From: CAYVMD01 sp964452465
GTDB lineage: Bacteria > Armatimonadota > JACIXR01
Assembly (NCBI GenBank): GCA_964452465.1
Contig: CAYVMD010000026.1
Location: forward strand, 1 to 29,323
Direction: 5' to 3'
DNA length: 29,323 nt
Numbering within the stretch: position 1 is the first letter of the stretch; every line of letters starts with the position of its first letter. Positions 1-7,936 of the stretch are shown here, piece after piece. The notes beneath the pieces are model-generated. The model searched no databases. It was given only the letters and a program-made list of their open reading frames with translations, and was not told the DNA's origin. The translations under genes were made by a program, and so were the position numbers.

Positions 1-1
1 A

Positions 2-1345
2 TTGGAGGAGGCAATAACCCTTATCTGTAAACACCACAACCTCGTCATCAGAAAGGAGAAGGATGGCTATCTCATCGGCACCCATGAAGATATGGAGAAG
101 ATCTATCCTCCCGAGATCGTAACCCTTATTTTCCCCTTGGAGAATGCTAAGCCCTCAGATGTGGAATCCGTCCTTAAGGGGCTTTTCTCCAAGGCGAATA
201 TAACCGTGGTGGGTAATAGCATCCTCGCTACTTTGCCTAAGGAGGATGCGGAAAGGTTCGGGAAGGTCGTCGCTGAATTGGATACAGCCCAAGCCCCACC
301 TCCCACGGTAGAGGAAAAAACCGAGGTGGTAACCCTGAACTATCTGGATGCGGACGACGCCATAGAACTACTCAAGACCTTATACCCCGATGTCAAATCA
401 GCGAAGAGCCCCAGCCAAGCCTTTGTTGCTTTCGGGGCGTTGGGCGCGATGGCGGGAATAGCAGGCTATGGCGCAGGAGGCATTGGAGGGGCAGGAGGCA
501 TTGGGGGGATAGGAGGCATTGGGGGGATAGGAGGCGTTGGGGGTGTAGGATATGGAGCAGGAATTGGCATGGGCTTCTCCCCCGCTATGGCTCAGCAGAA
601 GCCCAGCAAATTGGTCCTCAGGGGACCGGAAAAGAGCCTCCAAGAGGCGAAGAAAATCCTCCAGAACCTGGATATCCCCCCCAAGCAGATACACATCCAG
701 GCGAGGGTGACCGATGTGAGCGAGGACGCACTGCGCCAAATAGGCGTCCAATGGGGCTTCCCCGTCTCCCAAACCTATACCGAATCAAAGGGGGAAGGAC
801 TAAAAGTAGGGCGCATAGATAGGAGCGCCTTGGAGATAGCTTCTACCTTAGATGCGATAATTCAAAAGGGACAAGGGGTACAGCTGGCTAATCCCAGTTT
901 GGCGCTTTTGGATGAAAGAGGGGCTAATATCCTCGTAGGGGAAAGGATAATGTTTACAGCGAGGACGGGCATCACCCCTCTTGGCATGCCTATCTACGAG
1001 ATACGGGAGGAGAGGGTGGGTATCATCTTGACCATAAACGCCAAGGTTGCCGAGGATAACTCCATCACATTATATGTGAGACCGGAGGTGAGTTATATCG
1101 TATCCATGGCAGGGCCGGAAGGGCTTCCCCGCATCGCCAGCCGGCAGGCGGAGACCGTTCTCCGCCTCAAGGATGGAGAGAGCATCGTTTTGGGGGGACT
1201 TTTGGAGGAAAAGGATATAGAGCAGATGAGGAAGGTCCCCCTCCTCGCGGATCTGCCCTTCTTCGGCAACCTCTTCAGATGGAGGAGCACCCAGAAGTCC
1301 CGAAGCGAGATCTTGATATTCCTAACCGCCTCTGTGTTGAAATGA
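2..1345 (+). CDS. pilQ: Type IV pilus secretin PilQ/GspD family, 5'-truncated by the window edge
   Basis: Outer-membrane secretin, the ring through which the pilus exits. The 447 visible residues begin inside what looks like the end of an STN/N0-type domain, so the true start lies upstream. Next come an N1-type domain (about residues 38-95), a second N domain (about 107-226) interrupted by a glycine-rich loop (145-192), and the C-terminal secretin beta domain (about 230-447) with the family-typical pattern LKDGESIVLGGLL, a VPLLADLPFFGNLF block and the closing SEILIFLT strand. A flexible Gly/Ser-rich loop in the last N domain is known in GspD and PilQ proteins; here it is a near-perfect GGIGGI repeat. 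pilB starts 22 nt downstream. PilQ rather than GspD is preferred because pilT follows. Confidence 0.9.
   Translation: MEEAITLICKHHNLVIRKEKDGYLIGTHEDMEKIYPPEIVTLIFPLENAKPSDVESVLKGLFSKANITVVGNSILATLPKEDAERFGKVVAELDTAQAPPPTVEEKTEVVTLNYLDADDAIELLKTLYPDVKSAKSPSQAFVAFGALGAMAGIAGYGAGGIGGAGGIGGIGGIGGIGGVGGVGYGAGIGMGFSPAMAQQKPSKLVLRGPEKSLQEAKKILQNLDIPPKQIHIQARVTDVSEDALRQIGVQWGFPVSQTYTESKGEGLKVGRIDRSALEIASTLDAIIQKGQGVQLANPSLALLDERGANILVGERIMFTARTGITPLGMPIYEIREERVGIILTINAKVAEDNSITLYVRPEVSYIVSMAGPEGLPRIASRQAETVLRLKDGESIVLGGLLEEKDIEQMRKVPLLADLPFFGNLFRWRSTQKSRSEILIFLTASVLK
476..547 (+). repeat. 18-nt tandem repeat (4 units) encoding a glycine-rich loop in the secretin
   Basis: Four head-to-tail 18-nt units at 476-493, 494-511, 512-529 and 530-547. 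Units 2 and 3 are identical and units 1 and 4 differ by a few bases. Each unit is six codons (roughly Gly-Gly-Ile-Gly-Gly-Ile/Val/Ala), so gain or loss of a unit would keep the frame and change only the loop length. Confidence 0.9.
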
Positions 1346-1367
1346 TGGACGCGCAGGGAGGAATGTA

Positions 1368-3083
1368 ATGCCAAGGAAAAGCTTCGAGGAACTCCTACTG
1401 GAGGAAGGCGTCTTAGACGAGGAGAAATTGGAAGAGATAAAGAAGGAATATACCAAGTTGGACAGGATTATCTCCTTCCCCGATTTCCTCGTCAACTCCG
1501 GCTATATAACTCCCAAGCAAAGAGCTAAACTATTGGGGAAACAATGGGACATCCCCTTCATCGATCTCTACGAGTCTCCTCCCTCCCCAGAGGTGGTTCA
1601 ACTCTTTCCCAAGGACCTCGCTCTAAGGCTATCCGTTCTGCCCGTAAAACTGGACGAGGATGGACATCTTTTCGTGGCCATGAAAAATCCCCTGGACATC
1701 TTCGCCATAGATCAGATAAGGCTAACCACAGGCTACGAGGTTGAGCCCCTCATCGCGGCGGGAGAGGAAATAGAGCAATTTCTGCGGGAATATTATCCTT
1801 CCACCTTTCCTTTAGAGGAAACGATGGAGAAAGCCCTGCAGATGGCGCGATCCGCGGATACAGGAACCACAATAGAGGTCGAGGAAATAGATGCAGAGCG
1901 CCTTCGGGAACTGGCGGAGGAAGCGCCAGTGGTTGGACTTGCCAACAGCATAATAACCCAGGCGATAGCCGAACGCGCCAGTGATATCCACATAGAGCCC
2001 CAAAAGGAGGATCTCAGAGTGAGATATAGGATAGATGGGGTGCTCCACGAGGCTATGCGTTTCCCCAAGGGCATCCAAGCATCCCTGGTTTCTCGATTCA
2101 AGATAATGGCGGGGATGGACATCGCCGAGAAAAGGCTCCCCCAGGATGGGAGGTTTTCCCTCATAATTGAGGGGAGACCTTTCGACTTCCGCGTCTCCTC
2201 CTACCCCTCCGTCTTTGGCGAGAAGATAGTTATGCGCATTTTGGATAAAAGGAGCATCCTGAGGAGTTTGGAATCCCTGGGGATGCTTCCCCACACCCTG
2301 GAGAGATTCGAAAAAACGATCCACCAACCTTGGGGGATAATCCTGGTGACCGGTCCTACCGGCTCGGGAAAATCTACCACTTTGTATTCCGTCCTCAATC
2401 GCCTCAACACCGGCGAGCAAAACATCGTTACCCTGGAGGATCCCGTGGAGTATGAGTTACCGGGTATTATCCAGGCCCAGGTTAATTACAAGGCGGGCTT
2501 CACCTTCGCTGAGGGACTTCGCTCCATCCTCCGCCAGGACCCGGACATCATCATGGTGGGGGAGATCAGGGACAAGGAGACCGCCCTTCTCGCTACCGAA
2601 GCTGCCTTAACTGGGCATCTCGTCCTCTCCACCCTTCATACTAACGATGCTCCCAGCGCGGTCACAAGGTTGGTGGATATGGGGATAGAACCCTTCCTGA
2701 TCGCCTCCAGCCTTATCGGCGCTTTGGCTCAAAGGTTGGTGCGAGTGATTTGTCCCCACTGCAGGGAAGCCTATAAGCCTCCCTCTGAGGCATTGAGGAG
2801 CCTGGAGCTGGAGATAGAGACGCAAGGGGAGGTCGTCTTTTATAGGGGAAGAGGATGTGAAAGATGCAGAGGCACCGGCTATATCGGACGCACAGGCGTT
2901 TTTGAATTTATGGTCGTTGATAACGAGATAAGGGAATTAATCCTCAAGAATGCTCCCGCCCATATGATACGAAGCGCCGCTACCAAGGCGGGTATGAAAA
3001 GCTTGAAGGAGGATGCCTTCGAAAAGGTCCTCCTTGGCATCACTACTTGGGAGGAGGTGTTGAGGGTTGTCTATATCTCCTGA
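1368..3083 (+). CDS. pilB: Type IV pilus assembly ATPase PilB (GspE/PilB family)
   Basis: Cytoplasmic hexameric ATPase that powers pilus extension. The 571 residues match a full-length PilB. An MshEN-type N-terminal domain (about 1-150) precedes the ATPase core, which has a Walker A GPTGSGKST at 329-337, a Walker B DIIMVGEIRD at 393-402 with Glu399 as likely catalytic base, and a His box in TGHLVLSTLHTNDAP. A zinc tetracysteine is present as C462-x2-C465 and C497-x2-C500, typical of PilB/GspE and absent from PilT. The ATG at 1368 follows a clean GGGAGGA ribosome binding site at 1356-1362. It sits between the secretin and pilT, the usual pilus operon setting. Confidence 0.96.
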   Translation: MPRKSFEELLLEEGVLDEEKLEEIKKEYTKLDRIISFPDFLVNSGYITPKQRAKLLGKQWDIPFIDLYESPPSPEVVQLFPKDLALRLSVLPVKLDEDGHLFVAMKNPLDIFAIDQIRLTTGYEVEPLIAAGEEIEQFLREYYPSTFPLEETMEKALQMARSADTGTTIEVEEIDAERLRELAEEAPVVGLANSIITQAIAERASDIHIEPQKEDLRVRYRIDGVLHEAMRFPKGIQASLVSRFKIMAGMDIAEKRLPQDGRFSLIIEGRPFDFRVSSYPSVFGEKIVMRILDKRSILRSLESLGMLPHTLERFEKTIHQPWGIILVTGPTGSGKSTTLYSVLNRLNTGEQNIVTLEDPVEYELPGIIQAQVNYKAGFTFAEGLRSILRQDPDIIMVGEIRDKETALLATEAALTGHLVLSTLHTNDAPSAVTRLVDMGIEPFLIASSLIGALAQRLVRVICPHCREAYKPPSEALRSLELEIETQGEVVFYRGRGCERCRGTGYIGRTGVFEFMVVDNEIRELILKNAPAHMIRSAATKAGMKSLKEDAFEKVLLGITTWEEVLRVVYIS

Positions 3084-4158
3084 GGAAGGGGACCTTTCTG
3101 CCCTTGGTATATATGACCTCTTAAGGATAACCTTGGAGAGGGGAGCTTCCGACCTCCACCTCACAGCGGGACTTCCTCCCGTCCTAAGGATCGACGGTGT
3201 TCTGACCCCGTTGGATTTACCTCCCTTAACCCCTACGGATACTCAGCGTCTCATCTATGAAATCCTGACCGAGGAGCAGATAAGCGAGTTCGAGATGAGG
3301 CGCGAATTGGATTGCTCCTATGGGGTTAGGGGCTTGGGAAGGTTTAGGGTGAATGTCTATAGACAAAGAGGTTCTATAGGTGGTGCCTTTCGGCTCATCC
3401 CCGACCGCATCCCCTCATTCGAGGAACTTCGCCTTCCCCCCGTCACTCGTTCCGTAGCGGAGAAGACATCGGGATTAGTTTTGGTGACGGGACCCACGGG
3501 CTCGGGCAAATCCACCACTTTGGCTTCCATCGTGGATTACATCAATGAGACGAGAAGTTGCCATATAATAACCATAGAAAACCCCATAGAATACCTCCAT
3601 AGGCACAAGAAAGCCATGGTAAACCAAAGAGAGGTGGGCTCGGATACCCTCTCCTTCGCCAATGCTTTAAGGTCTGCCCTCAGAGAGGATCCCGATGTCA
3701 TCCTCGTTGGGGAAATGAGGGATTTGGAAACTATCTCCACTGCCCTAACCGCAGCAGAAACAGGGCACCTCGTCCTTGCAACCCTCCACACCAGAAACGC
3801 CCCCCAAACGATAGATCGCATAATAGATATTTTCCCTCCCCACCAGCAGGAGCAGGTTAGATCTCAATTGGCAGATACCATCGAGGTGGTCTTCTCCCAG
3901 CGCCTCCTACCTAAAGTAGGAGGAGGAAGGATAGTGGCGGTGGAGGTGATGTTGGCTACCTCCGCCATTAGAAACCTGATCAGGGAGGGCAAGACCTATC
4001 AGATATACGGCGTTATGGAGATGAGCCTCGCTCAAGGAATGAAGACCTTGGACAGGGCTCTTGTGGAATTATATACCCAAGGCCATATAACATTGGAATC
4101 TGCTCGTGCCCATGCTATAGACCCTGTGTCCTTCGATGGGCTCCTGAGGCATCGTTAA
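3067..4158 (+). CDS. pilT: Type IV pilus retraction ATPase PilT
   Basis: Hexameric ATPase that drives pilus retraction and twitching motility. The 363-residue protein opens with the PilT-typical LERGASDLHLTAGLPPVLR block, has Walker A GPTGSGKST at 142-150, the Asp/Walker B segment EDPDVILVGEMRD, the His box TGHLVLATLHT and the PilT signature AIRNLIREGKTYQI near the C terminus. It lacks the PilB zinc motif. The start is taken as TTG at 3067, nine bases after AGGAGG (3052-3057) inside the end of pilB, giving a 17-nt overlap and probable translational coupling. No ATG fits the N terminus. The presence of pilT argues that the cluster builds a retractable pilus rather than a type II secretion system. 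Confidence 0.95.
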   Translation: MSISPEEGDLSALGIYDLLRITLERGASDLHLTAGLPPVLRIDGVLTPLDLPPLTPTDTQRLIYEILTEEQISEFEMRRELDCSYGVRGLGRFRVNVYRQRGSIGGAFRLIPDRIPSFEELRLPPVTRSVAEKTSGLVLVTGPTGSGKSTTLASIVDYINETRSCHIITIENPIEYLHRHKKAMVNQREVGSDTLSFANALRSALREDPDVILVGEMRDLETISTALTAAETGHLVLATLHTRNAPQTIDRIIDIFPPHQQEQVRSQLADTIEVVFSQRLLPKVGGGRIVAVEVMLATSAIRNLIREGKTYQIYGVMEMSLAQGMKTLDRALVELYTQGHITLESARAHAIDPVSFDGLLRHR

Positions 4159-4178
4159 GGAAGGAGTGGATTCATATA

Positions 4179-5390
4179 ATGCCTATTTTTTCTTACGAAG
4201 CGGTGGATAATCAAGGAAACCTCTTGAGGGGAAGAATGAATGCTCCCTCCGAAAGGGAAGTCATGGAAAGGTTGGCCTCCCAGCAACAAAGGGTAATACT
4301 CATCCAAAGGGAGGAATTGAAATTAAGGCCGAGGAAGGAGTTTTTGCGCCTCAAGAAAGTTCGCTTAAGTGATTTGCTCACCTTCACTCGCCAATTATCT
4401 ACCCTCGTGCGAGCGGGAGTGCCCATCCTAAGAAGCCTTGACTCCCTCATCGCTCAAACTACGAATCCTTATCTGAGACAAATAATAGAGGAAATAAGAA
4501 GGGATGTGACAGGAGGAATTAGCTTGGCGGATGCCCTATCAAAGCATCCCCGCGTTTTCTCCCCCTTATACATAAGCATGGTGAGGGTAGCTGAAGCAGC
4601 AGGGAACATGGGGGAGGTCCTAAGCAAAATAGCGGAGTTCTTGGAACATGAAGCAACCATAAAGGGACGTATAAAATCTGCCCTGTGGTACCCTGCCATG
4701 GTCCTCTCGTTGGCGATAGTTGTCCTTATTATCCTTTTCTTCGTCGTCCTACCCACATTCAAGGGGATATTCTCAGAGATGGGAGAGCAACTCCCTCTCG
4801 TCACCAGGTTGGCTATGGGCTTCACCGATTGGCTCCTCCATTGGTGGTTTATCATCCCCTTAGGGCTTTTCGGCGTCCTTCTTTTCCTTTATGTCTACCG
4901 GCGGCTTCCCCAAGGGCGGTATCAACTCGACCTTTTAAAATTGAAGGTCCCTCTCCTCGGACCCCTGGCCTCCAAAATGGCCATCTCCCGCTTCGCTCGC
5001 ACCCTATCCACCCTCCTATCAGCGGGGGTTCCCCTCCTCCGTTCCTTGGATATCGTGAAGGATGTGGTTGGTAACGCGGTATATGCAAGCGTTATTACTA
5101 TCACGAGAGAACAAGTGAGGGATGGATCAAAGTTATCCGCTCCCCTGGCAAGTTCCAGCATCTTACCTCCCCTCGTCATCCAAATGATAGATACGGGGGA
5201 GGAAACGGGAAACCTACCAGAAATGACAGAAGAGGTAGCCCGTTTCTACGACGAGGAGGTTGATAGATCTATAAAGGCTCTCCTCTCCCTATTGGAGCCC
5301 CTCCTTATCATCTTCTTAGCGGGCATTGTGGGCTTCGTAGCTTTCTCCATATATCTCCCCCTCTTCAAGATGGTTACCGTTATCCACTGA
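4179..5390 (+). CDS. pilC: Type IV pilus inner-membrane platform protein PilC (GspF/PilC family)
   Basis: Polytopic inner-membrane protein on which PilB and PilT act. The 403 residues contain two T2SSF domains (about 67-190 and 270-395), each with the repeated pattern FxRxLsTLlxAGVPLLRSLD. Three membrane helices are visible at about 168-195, 212-238 and 372-396, the usual PilC topology. The ATG at 4179 is 20 nt past pilT and follows GGAAGGAG at 4159-4166. A secreted glycosidase gene starts one base after its stop, so the pilus operon runs straight into carbohydrate genes. Confidence 0.95.
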   Translation: MPIFSYEAVDNQGNLLRGRMNAPSEREVMERLASQQQRVILIQREELKLRPRKEFLRLKKVRLSDLLTFTRQLSTLVRAGVPILRSLDSLIAQTTNPYLRQIIEEIRRDVTGGISLADALSKHPRVFSPLYISMVRVAEAAGNMGEVLSKIAEFLEHEATIKGRIKSALWYPAMVLSLAIVVLIILFFVVLPTFKGIFSEMGEQLPLVTRLAMGFTDWLLHWWFIIPLGLFGVLLFLYVYRRLPQGRYQLDLLKLKVPLLGPLASKMAISRFARTLSTLLSAGVPLLRSLDIVKDVVGNAVYASVITITREQVRDGSKLSAPLASSSILPPLVIQMIDTGEETGNLPEMTEEVARFYDEEVDRSIKALLSLLEPLLIIFLAGIVGFVAFSIYLPLFKMVTVIH

Positions 5391-5391
5391 G

Positions 5392-7878
5392 ATGTCCCAA
5401 TGCATCACCAGGGGTTCCTCTCTGGTGTGGCTTTCGTTATTGCCCCTCTTTTTCGGACATTTTCCCCTTGCCGGGGAGCCGCTATCCCAAACCCTCTATA
5501 AAGCAAGGAAGTTTACTCTCCTGCTCCGCAATACCAAGGTTATGCCATCTGTATTCCGGGGCAAATACCTTAAGCCAGAATATGAGACCCTCTATAAGGA
5601 TTTCTTCCGGATAGACCCCCAAACCCACCTTCTAATCAAGAACGGCAAACCATACCGCCTCTTATTCACCATCTACGATCAACCCCCTCCCTCAGCAAAG
5701 CCTGATGAAACCGCCATCGTTCATGGCACTCCCCTTTCTCCTCTCCAGTTCGATTACGACATGCTGGAGGAGGATCTCCGGAGGATGAAGGAGGCGGGCA
5801 TAAACCTTTACCTCCGCTTCTTCAACTGGTCGGAGCTTTTTAATCCGGATGGAAGTTGGAAGCGGTGCACCAAGCAACCCAAGGGCAGTAATCTGCCTCG
5901 CTCCCACTATAATTACGAGGTATACGATTATTTCTTCGATCGCATTGAAGCACATGGTTTATATGTATTTATCGAGCCTTCCTTTTATTGGGGATTGAAT
6001 GAGGAAGTAATACCCAGAGAGCATTGGGGTAAGATCCTCATCTACGATGACTTATGGAACGCCTGCCTCTCCGCTTATAGGAAACTCCTGGAAAGATACA
6101 AGGATAGGAAGGTCATTGTAGGGGTAATCGTGGGAGAGGAGGACATAGCCTTTGACCTTTGCCTCGACGATCCCGCCCTTCAGCGAAGATTCCAGGGTTT
6201 TCTCAAGGGCAAATACAGGAATATAGAAGCACTGAAGAGGAACTGGAGATGGGGATACGATTTCTCATCCCTTGATATAAGCGGTTGGCGGAAGGTCATG
6301 GTGAAGGGAGAGGAATTCTATTATCCCTTTTATCCTTTTAAGGAAGGGGTCTTCGATAACCTACGGTCTTTCCGGGAGGTCCCCATGCCAAGTTGGGAAT
6401 ATCTAAGGAAAACCTCCCCACCCTACGAGAGGGTAGAGGGAGATGACTACCGCACCTACCAGGAAAACATTCCCTATGATCCCATCTGGATAGACTTCAA
6501 CCTTATGAGGCAGGAGCTAATAATAAGAAGGGTAAATCAATTGGCGGATGAATTGAGGAAGGTGCTGCCCAATCACATCCTCCATTATTCCAATCCCTTT
6601 GACTTCAATCCTTCCTGGCATCTCTTCAATGTGTTCGATAGGGCAAGATTGAAGTTCGATGTCATTGGGGTAGGACAACACGATTCCGGCTACGAGGTGG
6701 AGGAGCTTCCCCACTGGGCAAGGTGTCGGGAATACATCCAGAATGTGGCTTCCTATGGACCATATCTCTTCGCCTCCAATGCTCATCCCAAAGCCTTCGC
6801 CTGCGGAGAGGGAGAGGGAGGAAGGACGAGGGAAGGGGTGAGAAAATACTATGCTCAATGGATGGCGGATCTCATAGGAGGCGGTGGTGCCTATGTACTC
6901 TCCTACCATTGGAATCACATCTCGGGCAGATGGAGGAGAGGGGAATACGATGAAGAGACGCTCGCCCATTTTAGGCATTTTACCCAAAGCCTGCTCAACG
7001 CTCAGTTCACCTATAAAAAGGGCAAGGTGCTCATCCTCCGCAATACCAACGGCATTTTCTCCATGTGCAATGGATACGATGTGGGAGGGACGAGGTACCT
7101 GAGCAATATCTTGTATCAATTGCATGTCCCCTTCGACATCCTGCCCGATAACGATATAAGCCTCGGCCCAGAAAGACATAAAGTTGATATATCCCAATAT
7201 AAATTCGTTTTCGTTCCTTCCCTCCTTCCCCTGTTCTCGGAGAAAACCTGGAATACACTTCTAAAATGGCTGGAATCTTCCCCTGGGAAAGGGTTATGCC
7301 TCGGTTATTTTGAACTTTTGAGCCCTTACTTTACCCCCCTGAAAAGGGAAGAATTGCCCAGGGCGTTTGCAAGGATTATCGGTGCTTTGGATTTGGAGTG
7401 GACGACCGTGGAAGGCAACTTGAATCTGAAGTGGGGAGAAGGCATCGCAGGGCGGTCTAAACCTCACGGGGATTTGCGGATATCTTTCCCCCAGGGAGCA
7501 AAGGTATTCTTCTTGGGGGGAGGGGACATAAAGCCCTTGCTCCTTTTAAATGGAAAGATCATCGCTGGGGTAAGGTGGATAAAGAACAATCCTGTGTTCA
7601 TTTGCGGTTTCAACCTGGGAATGGCTTACCAGCCAACCTGGGGGATGGAGAAGGAACAGGAGCCTTACGATGCCTTGAATCCCTTGTATGAAACGATGCT
7701 TGAGAGCGTGGGCATTCCCATCCCAAAGGGCATACCGAGCAATGTAGGGTTTTATGTTTCGGATAATGGAAAAACCCTGATAGTGAAGGAAAGGTTTGGC
7801 AGAAGAACCTCTTTCGAATGGAAGGGTTTAAGAATAGAAATTGGTCCCTATGAAACCCTAATCAAGAAACTAAACTAA
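5392..7878 (+). CDS. Secreted clan GH-A-like glycoside hydrolase (GH42-type architecture), substrate unknown
   Basis: 828 residues with an N-terminal signal peptide (hydrophobic run about 12-27). Residues about 110-530 look like a TIM barrel of clan GH-A: MLEEDLRRMKEAGINLYLRFF resembles the first barrel strand of GH42 and GH5 enzymes, VIVGEED (Glu249/Glu250) sits where the acid/base is expected, and GEGEGG (Glu473/Glu475) before a GGGAYVLSYHWN strand where the nucleophile is expected. The usual Asn before the acid/base is a Gly here, so assignment and activity are uncertain. Residues about 560-670 resemble the GATase-like B domain of GH42. The start may instead be GTG at 5425, which has AGGGG at 5410-5414 and gives a tidier signal peptide. 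The stop of pilC is one base upstream. Fold class is likely; exact family is not claimed. Confidence 0.7.
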   Translation: MSQCITRGSSLVWLSLLPLFFGHFPLAGEPLSQTLYKARKFTLLLRNTKVMPSVFRGKYLKPEYETLYKDFFRIDPQTHLLIKNGKPYRLLFTIYDQPPPSAKPDETAIVHGTPLSPLQFDYDMLEEDLRRMKEAGINLYLRFFNWSELFNPDGSWKRCTKQPKGSNLPRSHYNYEVYDYFFDRIEAHGLYVFIEPSFYWGLNEEVIPREHWGKILIYDDLWNACLSAYRKLLERYKDRKVIVGVIVGEEDIAFDLCLDDPALQRRFQGFLKGKYRNIEALKRNWRWGYDFSSLDISGWRKVMVKGEEFYYPFYPFKEGVFDNLRSFREVPMPSWEYLRKTSPPYERVEGDDYRTYQENIPYDPIWIDFNLMRQELIIRRVNQLADELRKVLPNHILHYSNPFDFNPSWHLFNVFDRARLKFDVIGVGQHDSGYEVEELPHWARCREYIQNVASYGPYLFASNAHPKAFACGEGEGGRTREGVRKYYAQWMADLIGGGGAYVLSYHWNHISGRWRRGEYDEETLAHFRHFTQSLLNAQFTYKKGKVLILRNTNGIFSMCNGYDVGGTRYLSNILYQLHVPFDILPDNDISLGPERHKVDISQYKFVFVPSLLPLFSEKTWNTLLKWLESSPGKGLCLGYFELLSPYFTPLKREELPRAFARIIGALDLEWTTVEGNLNLKWGEGIAGRSKPHGDLRISFPQGAKVFFLGGGDIKPLLLLNGKIIAGVRWIKNNPVFICGFNLGMAYQPTWGMEKEQEPYDALNPLYETMLESVGIPIPKGIPSNVGFYVSDNGKTLIVKERFGRRTSFEWKGLRIEIGPYETLIKKLN

Positions 7879-7936
7879 GGCCAAGATTTATATTTTCGTT
7901 GACTTGGAATGGAGAAGGAGGTAACACTATTCCGAG

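Noticed and set aside
7899..7927. TTGACT followed by TAACAC before the 1225-residue protein as a promoter.
   Set aside because: The -10 match is poor, and the purine-rich ribosome binding site occupies the spacer; co-transcription from upstream is simpler.
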